Assembly (NCBI GenBank): GCA_013388685.1
Contig: JACAET010000045.1
Coordinates: 1-64,000 of the forward strand
Origin: Chloroflexota bacterium
GTDB lineage: Bacteria; Chloroflexota; Anaerolineae; Anaerolineales; Villigracilaceae
Reading direction: 5' to 3'
Length of the DNA: 64,000 nt
Program-made: the position numbers and the translations under genes
Shown: positions 16,117-23,992 of the stretch, piece after piece
How positions within the stretch are numbered: the first letter of the stretch is position 1
Layout of the letters: every line of letters starts with the position of its first letter
The notes under the pieces: generated by a model
What the model saw: the letters and a program-made list of their open reading frames with translations, nothing else
Told to the model about the DNA's origin: nothing
Databases searched by the model: none

Positions 16117-17499
16117 ATGCGCACCTCGCTCCGCGCCGCGTCGGTTCTCCTGTCGCTCCTCCTGGCGGTCTTCACGCCTTTCGTATTATCGGGTTACCTG
16201 GAATTAAGAAAGGCTGAAAGCGCCTCCTCTCACCTCGAAGCGGCGGAACATTATCGCGCCGCCGCTCGGCGCATTTTCTGGCGCGCCGATCTCTACGAAC
16301 TCGCAGGGCATTACTTCTACCATGCCGGCGAATATACCCGGGCAGACGCCGCCTATCAAAGGGCATTCGACCGGCGCGCCCTTTCACCCGAGGGCTGGGT
16401 GGCATGGGGCGATGTCAATTACTTGAACGGCGATCCCGAACGCGCCGAGGCGCTCTGGGAACAGGGATTGGCGGAACCGCATCCGTCCGAAAACCTGTTG
16501 ACCCGCCTGGCGGAAATGGCGCAACAGGACAAAGCGTACGAGAAAGCCGCGCTTTATCTTCGGCGCTACGTTGAAAACCATGCGGAAGACGCCTCTGCCC
16601 GCTATCGCTTGGGACTCCTGTTGACCTTATCCGACCCGGATGAGGCGTTGTCTCAACTTCTGCACGCCTCGCAACTGGACCCGGAATTCGATCCCGCCAC
16701 CCAAAGCCTGCGCACCGCGCTGAATTTATCCGCGTTGAGCGAAACGCCCTCCCAGGGCAAGGTCGTCATCGGGCGCGGGCTGGGATTGGTTGCAGCATGG
16801 GACCTCGCCCTTGCCGCCTTCCATCAAGCCGTCGAATTGGACGAGACCAATGCCGAGGCGTGGGCATGGCTCGCGGAGGCGGAACAGAAATCGGCGGGGG
16901 AGGAAGTGTTTGTCCACCTCCAGCGCGCCCTCGAACTGAATCCCGATTCGCCTGTGGTGCGCGGGTTGCGCGGGTTGTACTTCCAACGGACGGGAAATTA
17001 CGGTCAGGCGCTGATCGAATTCCAAGCCGCCGCAAAACTGGAGCCGGAGGAACCCGCCTGGTACATTTCCATCGGCGAGGCTTATGCCGCTTACGGCGAC
17101 CTGATTCTTGCCCTGCAAGCCTATCAATACGCGACGATGCTCGCGCCGGAGAACGCTTCGTATTGGCGCCTGCTGGCGGAATTTTGTGCGCGTTACCACG
17201 CCAACATCCGCGATGTGGGGTTGCCGGCGGCGCGGCAGGCGCTTCTGCTCACGCCAGACGACCCGCAGGCGCTGGACATGCTCGGCTGGTTGCTCGTGTT
17301 GGACGGCAGGTATTACGAGGCAGAACGAATCCTGCTGCGATCACTGGAAGCGAACCCCGAACTGGCGTCCGTCCATTACCACCTGGCTCTGTTATATCTG
17401 CAAACCGACGACCCCAGCGCCATGTTTCTTCATCTGTCGAGGGCGAGCGAACTGGGCAGCGAGGAAGCCGGGATGTTGCTGAAGTCGTATTTTCCGTAG
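16117..17499 (+). CDS. Membrane-anchored TPR-repeat protein
   Basis: 460 residues from the ATG at 16117, right after a TATAAT box. A signal or anchor helix (ASVLLSLLLAVFTPFVLSGYL) is followed by about eleven tetratricopeptide-like helical repeats, for example YEKAALYLRRYVENHAEDASAR, WDLALAAFHQAVELDETNAEA, YGQALIEFQAAAKLEPEEPAW and YYEAERILLRSLEANPELASV. TPR arrays are protein-interaction scaffolds. No enzymatic motif is present, so a structural or assembly role at the outer face of the membrane is a guess. It stands alone, divergent from the kinase-like/LysM/LCP operon, and is followed by a palindromic repeat. Confidence 0.85.
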   Translation: MRTSLRAASVLLSLLLAVFTPFVLSGYLELRKAESASSHLEAAEHYRAAARRIFWRADLYELAGHYFYHAGEYTRADAAYQRAFDRRALSPEGWVAWGDVNYLNGDPERAEALWEQGLAEPHPSENLLTRLAEMAQQDKAYEKAALYLRRYVENHAEDASARYRLGLLLTLSDPDEALSQLLHASQLDPEFDPATQSLRTALNLSALSETPSQGKVVIGRGLGLVAAWDLALAAFHQAVELDETNAEAWAWLAEAEQKSAGEEVFVHLQRALELNPDSPVVRGLRGLYFQRTGNYGQALIEFQAAAKLEPEEPAWYISIGEAYAAYGDLILALQAYQYATMLAPENASYWRLLAEFCARYHANIRDVGLPAARQALLLTPDDPQALDMLGWLLVLDGRYYEAERILLRSLEANPELASVHYHLALLYLQTDDPSAMFLHLSRASELGSEEAGMLLKSYFP

Positions 17500-17502
17500 A
17501 AC

Positions 17503-17615
17503 TTGTCTCAAAAATACCCTATCACTCTGAGGGAGCGGCGGTTGCGACCGAAGAGTCTCTTGTTTTGGGCTATAGAGACCCTTCGCTACGCTCAGGGTGA
17601 CATTTCTGAGATGAG
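17503..17615. repeat. Palindromic intergenic repeat, family C
   Basis: The left arm TCACTCTGAGGGAGC (17522-17536) pairs with GCTACGCTCAGGGTGA (17585-17600). Inner arms CGAAGAGTCTCT and AGAGACCCTTCG also pair, and weaker pairing extends to TTGTCTCA/TGAGATGA. It is non-coding and placed between two genes of the same strand. Confidence 0.7.
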
Positions 17616-17653
17616 GTGTAGCCGCTTTTCGCGCCGGGCGAAGATAGATCTGA

Positions 17654-17659
17654 TACAAT
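17654..17659 (+). promoter_or_regulatory. -10-like box TACAAT before the lipoprotein gene
   Basis: TACAAT ends 7 nt before the ATG at 17667 with no ribosome site between, again suggesting a leaderless transcript. Confidence 0.45.
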
Positions 17660-17666
17660 CCCCCGC

Positions 17667-18335
17667 ATGAAAACACCCTCGAACCCTTCGATCCTGCGCA
17701 AGGCAGGGTTTTCTCTCTCGTTGCTCATCCTTCTTCTCGCCTCCTGTCTGCCCGCCGCGCCGACGGAATCCGTGATCACCGGCAACCCGGGAGATGTGTT
17801 ATACCAGGAGAATTTTGCCAACAACACCTCCGGCTGGGACCGCGTGCTCAATGACGGCGGCATCATGGATTACGACAGCGGCGGATACCGCATTCTGGTG
17901 CGCGGCGCGAAGATGAACTTCTGGTCCACGCCGCCGGGCATGTTCGGCGACGTGCGCATCGAGGCGGACGTGACCAAATTGAACGGTCCCGACGAAAACC
18001 GCGCCGGTCTCCTGTGTCGTTATCAGAATGGCAATCATTACTTCTTCATCATATCGAACGACGGGTTCTATGCCATTGGCAAATTCACGAACGGCCAGGC
18101 GATCTTGATTGGGCAGGAAGCGATGGTGGCATCGGATGCCGTTCGCGCGGAGGGCGTAAACCGCCTGCGCGCCGATTGCATCGGCAATACGCTGACCTTT
18201 TACGTGAACGATACCCTCGTCGCCTCCACAGTGGACGGCGATTTCACCGCCGGCGGGGTGGGGGTGCTGGCGGGCGCGTTCGACGAACCCGGTGTGGATG
18301 TGCTATTCCAGAATTTTGTTGTGCGGCAACCCTGA
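17667..18335 (+). CDS. Lipoprotein with laminin-G/concanavalin-like beta-sandwich
   Basis: 222 residues. The signal (SLSLLILLLASC) ends in a lipobox. The mature region begins with GDVLYQENFANNTSGWDRV and continues with strand-rich sequence (YRILVRGAKMNFWSTPPGMF, DVRIEADVTKL, NRAGLLCRYQNGNHYFFIIS, RLRADCIGNTLTFYVNDTLVAS, GVGVLAGAFDEPGVDVLFQNF). This pattern is typical of the 3-keto-disaccharide-hydrolase or LamG-like carbohydrate-associated beta-sandwich fold. No catalytic residue can be assigned. It may bind a surface glycan. The lipoprotein at 23100-23870 has a similar domain plan. Confidence 0.65.
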   Translation: MKTPSNPSILRKAGFSLSLLILLLASCLPAAPTESVITGNPGDVLYQENFANNTSGWDRVLNDGGIMDYDSGGYRILVRGAKMNFWSTPPGMFGDVRIEADVTKLNGPDENRAGLLCRYQNGNHYFFIISNDGFYAIGKFTNGQAILIGQEAMVASDAVRAEGVNRLRADCIGNTLTFYVNDTLVASTVDGDFTAGGVGVLAGAFDEPGVDVLFQNFVVRQP

Positions 18336-18342
18336 TTTTCTG

Positions 18343-18406
18343 CCACGGAGACACAAAGACACGGAGATTTTTAAAGGTTTTCTCTGTGATCTCCGTGTCT
18401 CTGTGG
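18343..18406. repeat. CCACGGAGACAC palindromic repeat, family D
   Basis: CCACGGAGACACAAAGACAC (18343-18362) continues into GGAG and pairs with CTCCGTGTCTCTGTGG (18391-18406). The hairpin ends 13 bp before the mtaB start codon. A decayed relative may occur near 59495-59525. Confidence 0.75.
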
Positions 18407-18419
18407 TTAATTTATTTCA

Positions 18420-19697
18420 ATGAAGATCTACCTCGACACCATCGGATGCAGGCTCAACCAAAGCGAGATCGAGACCATGGCGCGGCAATTCCGCGCGGCG
18501 GGGCATGAGATCGTCGCTTCGCCCGAAGCGGCAGACATGGCGGTGGTCAACACCTGCGCGGTGACCGCCAATGCCGCCTCCGATTCGCGCGGCGCCATCC
18601 GCCGCATGGCGCGGGCGGGGGTGGGGGAAATTATCGCAACAGGCTGCTGGACGACACTTCACCCGAACGATGCCCTCAAACTTCCCAACGTAAACCGCAT
18701 CGTAACGAACGCGCAAAAGGATGAACTCGTCTCCAGCGTGCTCGACCTTCCACCTTCGACGTTCGACTTGGAACCGCTCTCCCGCGTTCCCCTGCCCGGT
18801 TTGCACCGCCGCACGCGCGCCTTCATCAAAGTACAGGACGGCTGTGACAATCGCTGTACGTTCTGCATCACCACCGTCGCGCGCGGCGAAGGGCGCAGCC
18901 GCCGGGTTGCCGACGTGCTCCTCGACATCCAATCCGCCCTCGACGGCGGCACGAACGAGATCGTCCTGACCGGCGTCCACCTCGGCTCGTGGGGGTATGA
19001 CTTTGGTTTGCATTTGACCGATCTCATCAAAGCCATCCTGCGCGAGACGGATACGCCTCGCTTGCGGCTCTCCTCCCTCGAACCCTGGGACCTCTCTCCC
19101 GACTTTTTCGCCCTTTGGGACTCGCCCCGCCTCATGCCACACCTGCACCTGCCCCTGCAATCCGGGAGCGCCGCCACCCTCAAGCGAATGCTCCGCAAGA
19201 CCACGCCCGATTCTTTCCGTGAATTGATCCACGCGGCGCGTGAGGCGATCCCCGATGTTGCCATCACAACGGACCTCATCGCCGGCTTTCCCGGCGAAAG
19301 TGAGGCGGAATTCGTCGAGACACTGGATTTCGTCCGCGAAATGGGCTTTTCGGGCGGGCATGTCTTCACGTATTCGGCGCGACCCGGTACGGGGGCGGCG
19401 AGGATGAAGGGGCAGGTCCAGCCGGAATTAAGAAAGAGGCGGAATCACATCCTGCAGGAGGTGCTGGCAGATTCCGCCAAAGCCTATCGCGAACGATTCG
19501 TCGGGCGCAGGATGTCTGTCCTTTGGGAATCCGCCGCGGAAATGGGCGAGTGGGGCTGGAAGATGGAGGGGTTGACGGGGAATTATTTGCGCGTGAACGC
19601 CACGGCGCCCTCACCGCGCTGGAACGCAGTGGATGTCGTAACAATGGAGGCGGCCGAGGGCGACAGGCTGAAAGGCGTAATCGTGAATCGGGGATAA
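18420..19697 (+). CDS. mtaB: tRNA t6A37 methylthiotransferase MtaB
   Basis: 425 residues of the radical-SAM methylthiotransferase family. MtaB adds a methylthio group to C2 of t6A37 in tRNAs reading ANN codons. The N-terminal UPF0004 domain has DTIGCRLNQSE, VVNTCAVTANA and GCWTT, whose cysteines bind the auxiliary 4Fe-4S cluster. The radical-SAM motif is DGCDNRCTFC (CxxxCxxC) near residue 140, followed by VLTGVHLGSWG, LHLPLQSGSAATLKRM and TTDLIAGFPGES. The motif sequence favours MtaB over MiaB. The C-terminal TRAM-like part is short. No ribosome site is seen; the start follows a strong palindromic repeat closely. Confidence 0.9.
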   Translation: MKIYLDTIGCRLNQSEIETMARQFRAAGHEIVASPEAADMAVVNTCAVTANAASDSRGAIRRMARAGVGEIIATGCWTTLHPNDALKLPNVNRIVTNAQKDELVSSVLDLPPSTFDLEPLSRVPLPGLHRRTRAFIKVQDGCDNRCTFCITTVARGEGRSRRVADVLLDIQSALDGGTNEIVLTGVHLGSWGYDFGLHLTDLIKAILRETDTPRLRLSSLEPWDLSPDFFALWDSPRLMPHLHLPLQSGSAATLKRMLRKTTPDSFRELIHAAREAIPDVAITTDLIAGFPGESEAEFVETLDFVREMGFSGGHVFTYSARPGTGAARMKGQVQPELRKRRNHILQEVLADSAKAYRERFVGRRMSVLWESAAEMGEWGWKMEGLTGNYLRVNATAPSPRWNAVDVVTMEAAEGDRLKGVIVNRG

Positions 19698-19816
19698 GTG
19701 TCACTTTGAGGAAAATACACGGGGTTGTACAATCGGATGGAGGGCGCGCCGCGCCCGTTCGATGAAGTGTTCATGTCTCGATGCAAGTTCTACCGAGGCG
19801 GATAAATTCAATACAG

Positions 19817-19839
19817 GAAGCGCGACGCACTCGCGCTTC
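19817..19839 (+). promoter_or_regulatory. Hairpin directly upstream of the folD ribosome site
   Basis: A perfect 9-bp stem, GAAGCGCGA with TCGCGCTTC, has a 5-nt loop and ends about 2 nt before AAAGGAG. A second GC hairpin (GGGCG...CGCCC, 19743-19757) and a TACAAT box lie farther upstream, so the folD leader may be about 115 nt. A regulatory role is possible but unproven; it matches no riboswitch I recognise. Confidence 0.4.
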
Positions 19840-19854
19840 AAAAGGAGATCACGC

Positions 19855-20766
19855 ATGACCGCGCAATTGATTGACGGAACCGCCATCGCGCAAAAGGTGC
19901 GCAATGAAGTGAAGGAAAAGGTCGCCAAACGGATCGCGGAGGGAAAATCGCAACCGGGGCTGGCAACGGTGCTGGTCGGTAACCGCATCGACTCAGCCAC
20001 ATACGTCAGCATGAAGCAGAAGGCTTGCGCCGAACTGGGAATGACGTCCTTCCATCATCCGCTCCCTGCGAACGTCACGCAGGAAGAGCTGGAAAAACTC
20101 ATCAAGGAATTGAACGCCGACCCAAAGGTGAACGGCATCCTTGTGCAACTGCCCCTGCCCTCGCACCTCGACGAGGAACGCGTCCTTTCGCTCATCAGCA
20201 TCGAGAAGGACGTGGACGGGTTCTCGCCGATCAACCTCGGCCGTTTGGCGCAAAAGGGACGCGAACCGCTGTTCGTCCCATGCACGCCGTACGGATGCAT
20301 CTACCTGCTCAAGGAAGCCGGTGTGACGATCAAGGGAGCCAATGCCGTGGTGCTGGGGCGCTCGAACATCGTCGGCATGCCCGCCGCGCTCCTGCTGATC
20401 AAGGAGGACGCCACAGTCACCGTGGTCCACTCACGCACAAAGGACATTCCCGCCGTCTTGCGCGATGCCGACATTATCATCGCGGCAATCGGTCGCGCCC
20501 AAATGGTACGAGGCGACTGGATCAAGCCCGGCGCGGCGGTCATTGACGTGGGCATCAACGGCGTGCCGGCGCTGGACGCCCATGGCAACCCGGTCATCAA
20601 CGAAAAGACCGGCAAACCGAAGCAGAAACTGGTCGGCGATGTCAATTTCGAGGAGGCGAAGGAGGTTGCCGGGTTCATTACGCCCGTGCCCGGCGGCGTG
20701 GGACCGATGACCATCGCCATGCTCATGGCAAACACGTTGAGAGCCGCCGAAATTCAGGATACATAA
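19855..20766 (+). CDS. folD: Bifunctional methylene-THF dehydrogenase/cyclohydrolase
   Basis: 303 residues from the ATG at 19855, with AAGGAGA upstream. FolD oxidises 5,10-methylene-THF to methenyl-THF with NADP and hydrolyses it to 10-formyl-THF, feeding one-carbon metabolism. Family motifs are present: VGNRIDSATYVSMKQKACAE with the catalytic Tyr and Lys, VNGILVQLPLPSHLD, EKDVDGFSPINLGRLA, PCTPYGCIYLL, VVLGRSNIVGMPAALLL for nucleotide binding, ADIIIAAIGRAQMVRGDWIKPGAAVIDVGIN and TPVPGGVGPMTIAMLM. The length is normal for the family. A terminator follows the stop. Confidence 0.95.
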   Translation: MTAQLIDGTAIAQKVRNEVKEKVAKRIAEGKSQPGLATVLVGNRIDSATYVSMKQKACAELGMTSFHHPLPANVTQEELEKLIKELNADPKVNGILVQLPLPSHLDEERVLSLISIEKDVDGFSPINLGRLAQKGREPLFVPCTPYGCIYLLKEAGVTIKGANAVVLGRSNIVGMPAALLLIKEDATVTVVHSRTKDIPAVLRDADIIIAAIGRAQMVRGDWIKPGAAVIDVGINGVPALDAHGNPVINEKTGKPKQKLVGDVNFEEAKEVAGFITPVPGGVGPMTIAMLMANTLRAAEIQDT

Positions 20767-20826
20767 CCCGCTCATTCGGAACTCCCAAAGGTTCGACGCT
20801 ACACCTCGAGACGATGCCTTGAAATC

Positions 20827-20856
20827 AAAGCGTCCCGCTTGGCGGCGGGACGCTTT
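20827..20856 (+). terminator. Terminator after folD
   Basis: AAAGCGTCCCGC (20827-20838) pairs perfectly with GCGGGACGCTTT (20845-20856) around a 6-nt loop. It lies 60 bp after the folD stop and before the kinase promoter. Confidence 0.75.
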
Positions 20857-20918
20857 ATGTCTGTGTTTGGGACTTAAGAATGCAGAAAAGCGCCTCCATT
20901 TCCTCACCCTGCTTGCGT

Positions 20919-20924
20919 TATACT
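20919..20924 (+). promoter_or_regulatory. -10-like box TATACT of the Ser/Thr kinase gene
   Basis: TATACT ends 8 nt before the ATG at 20933 and no ribosome site is present, so the message is probably leaderless. Confidence 0.5.
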
Positions 20925-20932
20925 TGGGTAAG

Positions 20933-22948
20933 ATGTTACCGGAAACCATCGGCAGGTACCAAATCAAGGAGGAACTCGGGCGCGGGCAGTCCACGGTGGT
21001 CTATCGCGCCTTCGACACCGAAGCCAACCGCGAGGTGGCTGTCAAGGTGTTGTCGGTGGAACAAGCGCCGGATATCAGCCAGCGGGCGCACTTCAAGCGG
21101 GAACTCAAGATGATCGCCTCGCTGGAACACCCCGCCATTGTGCCGGTCTACGATGTGGGGGAACATAATGGACAGCCATATTTCGTCATGCGCTACATGG
21201 CAGGCGGTTCGCTCAGCCAATTGATTGCCGCCAGGGGAAAACTCTCCCTGGAAGAGACCGCCCGCATCATTGACCGCATCGCCTCCGCCTTGAACCACGC
21301 CCACAAACAAAACATCATCCACCGGGATATCAAACCGGATAACATCCTTTTCGATCTCGACCACAATCCTTACATTTCGGATTTCGGCGTCGCCAAGCCT
21401 GCCGCCAGCAAAGACCCCTCCCCCTCCGAGGGACAGGTGGGTACGCCGGGTTACATGAGCCCCGAGCAAATCCACAATGAAAAGGTGGATGAACGAAGCG
21501 ATGTTTACAGTCTGGGCGTGGTGATTTATCAAATGCTGAGCGGCAGAATGAGGTCGCGGCTCGAAACGAAGACCTCACCCCTGCGGAACCGACCTTTCGC
21601 CCAGCCTGTCCCCGACATCTTGAGCGAAGTTCCCGAACTGCCTCCCGAAGTGGCTGAAATCCTCAACATCTGTCTGGCGGAAAACAAAAGCGAGCGCTAC
21701 GTCAGCACCCTCCATCTTGCCCGCGCGCTGAACAAAGCCGCATTCGGAGAAGAAACGGTTTCGACATTCTTCGAGAGATACGGCAACTGGGCGGCAATCA
21801 GAACCAGCCTGTTATGGATCGTGGGAAGCGTGCTCCTCCTGCTTGCCTTTTTCCGGGTGTTTGCGGGAGGGGGGAATATCCCGTTCTTCTCCGTCGCCCC
21901 CGCCCCAACGGCAAGCCTGGTCCCCTCCCCGACGACTCTTCCACCCACTCAGACCGCTACCGCCATTCCCCCAACGCTCACCGCAACGCCCCCCCCCGTG
22001 CTCACTCCGCAACCGACCGCAACCCCTCCCGGCGGTGCGGATCAGATCGCGCTCGTTTCCGAGAATCAACTCTACCTCATGAAAATAGACGGGAGTAATC
22101 TGGTGCAAGTGCGTTCGGAAGATGGACCGAAATCGAACCTGCAATGGATTATCGGCAACAGGCTGGTGTATCTTTCGAACAATTGCGCCTTCCTGTTGGA
22201 CGCGGCGACAAAACAAACCCAGCCGCTTTCGTGCTTCAACGACAGGGAACTCCTTGAAGGATTTAGCGTTTCACCAGACGGTTCGCTGGTCGCCATCAGC
22301 ATCCAGCGTACGTTGAATGTGCTTCCCTTCAACATCGAGTTTCTGCAAACCGTTACGACACGTTTCAATCTTCTGGAGAGGCAAGAGAACTGCTATTTTC
22401 ACCGGTTTCCGTATCGGGAGGCGCTCTGGTCGAAAGGCGGCGATGCAGTCCGTTTTGCCGCGCGGGTGATTGACACCCGTTTCGTTCAATACGACCAGAT
22501 CTTCCTGCTGAACGCCAACCTGGACAATTGCAATAACGTGGACCTCTCCCGCCTCGACACCATACCCGGCGGACGCATCACATTCGATAAGGGCAGCACC
22601 AAACGTATCGGAAGTTTCGACTGGGACGGAAAGAATCTGTTCCTTTTGAACGATTCGATCCGTAACGATGGGTTCGGCAACCTGTATCTGTACAACAGCG
22701 AAACCAGGGAAATGACGAAAATCAACCCGATCAACGGCGATTGCTGTTATCGAGATCCGCGCTGGAGCCCGGATGGAAAATACATCATGTTCGCCTTTCA
22801 GCGTTTCGACAGCAGCGACATCTGGCTGTATTACATTCCCCTGGCAGGATTGCAAGAGGGGGGACCGTTCCTTCCGATTGACCTTCCCGCCAGATTCTTC
22901 TCCAATCCGCGTGAAAAGCCGCAACCGGCACTGCATCCGATTGAATAA
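20933..22948 (+). CDS. Membrane Ser/Thr protein kinase with extracellular beta-propeller
   Basis: 671 residues from the ATG at 20933. The Hanks-type kinase domain (about 8-270) is complete: glycine loop ELGRGQSTVVY, VAVKVLS with the ATP lysine, HRDIKPDNILFD, ISDFGVAK and GTPGYMSPEQ. A membrane helix (SLLWIVGSVLLLLAFFRVFAG, about 291-312) leads to a 45-residue Pro/Thr linker and a C-terminal WD40/TolB-like propeller (about 375-671) with repeats such as ALVSENQLYLMKIDGSNLVQV and DPRWSPDGKYIMFAFQR. This is the PknB-style arrangement of an external sensor and an internal kinase. It is a single-gene unit bounded by terminators. Confidence 0.9.
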   Translation: MLPETIGRYQIKEELGRGQSTVVYRAFDTEANREVAVKVLSVEQAPDISQRAHFKRELKMIASLEHPAIVPVYDVGEHNGQPYFVMRYMAGGSLSQLIAARGKLSLEETARIIDRIASALNHAHKQNIIHRDIKPDNILFDLDHNPYISDFGVAKPAASKDPSPSEGQVGTPGYMSPEQIHNEKVDERSDVYSLGVVIYQMLSGRMRSRLETKTSPLRNRPFAQPVPDILSEVPELPPEVAEILNICLAENKSERYVSTLHLARALNKAAFGEETVSTFFERYGNWAAIRTSLLWIVGSVLLLLAFFRVFAGGGNIPFFSVAPAPTASLVPSPTTLPPTQTATAIPPTLTATPPPVLTPQPTATPPGGADQIALVSENQLYLMKIDGSNLVQVRSEDGPKSNLQWIIGNRLVYLSNNCAFLLDAATKQTQPLSCFNDRELLEGFSVSPDGSLVAISIQRTLNVLPFNIEFLQTVTTRFNLLERQENCYFHRFPYREALWSKGGDAVRFAARVIDTRFVQYDQIFLLNANLDNCNNVDLSRLDTIPGGRITFDKGSTKRIGSFDWDGKNLFLLNDSIRNDGFGNLYLYNSETREMTKINPINGDCCYRDPRWSPDGKYIMFAFQRFDSSDIWLYYIPLAGLQEGGPFLPIDLPARFFSNPREKPQPALHPIE

Positions 22949-23011
22949 CGCAGAATCGTCCCCCTCACGCGAAGGGAAGGGTCGGTGGATCGCTTTCGGA
23001 GGGCAGGCAAC

Positions 23012-23048
23012 AAAGCGGAAGGCAGATATGCACTCCGCCTTCCGCTTT
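23012..23048. terminator. Bidirectional terminator between kinase and lipoprotein genes
   Basis: AAAGCGGAAGGC (23012-23023) pairs with GCCTTCCGCTTT (23037-23048) in the gap between two convergent genes. Confidence 0.75.
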
Positions 23049-23099
23049 TCATTTTCGAGCCGGGCGAGCGACTTTCCCGCCTCAATCACCGACCGGATA

Positions 23100-23870
23100 T
23101 CAGGGCAATTCTTCGAAATGGAAATTATCGAAACCGACACCGATCGAATGCATGCCGACGAGTAGACCTACATTGCCTTTGCCGTTATCCACTCTCAAAG
23201 CGCGGGTTCCCTTACCGTTAATGTTTACCGTCAAGGTCATTTGATTGTTTTCGGTTTTCATGATGACCTCCACGCGGTTCACAGCCCGTCCCGGCTTGAG
23301 GGGACCAAAAATAAACCCGTCGGTAATGGCTTCCCAGCCAATGCCGCCGCTTACGGAAGGATCGAAAGCCCATACCCCATACACCTGCCAGGTGGAAACC
23401 TCCACATCTATCAGCATCCCGTTTTCTTCGCGCAATAGCAGCCCAAAACCGCGGTCCGAAGGTCCATCAATATACCACGTATCCACAGACATCTTGTAAT
23501 TCTTGGCGACTCCGCAATCCTGACAGATCACATAGTAGGGACGATAGGTATCCGAAGGGGGGAACGGACCCATGAACAACACGCCGTCGCTTACCTTGCA
23601 ATATTCGCACTCGAACCTGCCAGTATCCGTGCTGAAATCGTCGTCCACAACGATCGGGCCCGGCGTTGGCGTGAGGGTTGCCGTCGGTTCGGGCGTATCT
23701 GTTGGAGCGGGCGTATCGGTCGGCGCCGCCGTGTTCGTCGGTTTGGGAGGCTGCGTCGCGGGTTTCTGTACGACGGCGGTTGGCTCGGGAACCGTTGCAG
23801 GGGCAATACCGCCGCAGCCAAGCGCAACGATCAACAACAACAGCAATGTCCAATACGGAAAGTTCTTCAT
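23100..23870 (-). CDS. Lipoprotein with Pro/Thr linker and LamG-like domain
   Basis: 256 residues from the ATG at 23870, preceded by GGGAGGA. The signal FPYWTLLLLLIVALGC ends in a lipobox. About 45 residues of TDTPAPTDTPEPTATLTPTP linker precede a beta-sandwich domain that begins VVDDDFSTDTGRFECEYC and includes DRGFGLLLREENGMLIDVEV, VNRVEVIMKTENNQMTLTVN and IGVGFDNFHFEELP. The paired cysteines CEYC and CQDC could form disulfides or a metal site. The domain resembles the 17667-18335 lipoprotein, so both may recognise surface carbohydrates. The leader contains a TCCTGCC/GGCAGGA hairpin. The gene converges on the kinase gene across a shared terminator. Confidence 0.65.
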   Translation of the reverse strand: MKNFPYWTLLLLLIVALGCGGIAPATVPEPTAVVQKPATQPPKPTNTAAPTDTPAPTDTPEPTATLTPTPGPIVVDDDFSTDTGRFECEYCKVSDGVLFMGPFPPSDTYRPYYVICQDCGVAKNYKMSVDTWYIDGPSDRGFGLLLREENGMLIDVEVSTWQVYGVWAFDPSVSGGIGWEAITDGFIFGPLKPGRAVNRVEVIMKTENNQMTLTVNINGKGTRALRVDNGKGNVGLLVGMHSIGVGFDNFHFEELP

Positions 23871-23992
23871 CTCGAGTCCTCCCGAATCAAATTTCGCCTC
23901 TCCTGCCATCCAGCGGGCAGGATAAATACAGAATACAACTTTTCGCAGCGAAATACAAGTGCCAAATATAACGAAGTGATTGCCGTTCGGAC

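Noticed and set aside
19698..19854. Tetrahydrofolate riboswitch upstream of folD
   Set aside because: The hairpins present do not show the conserved core of that riboswitch class.
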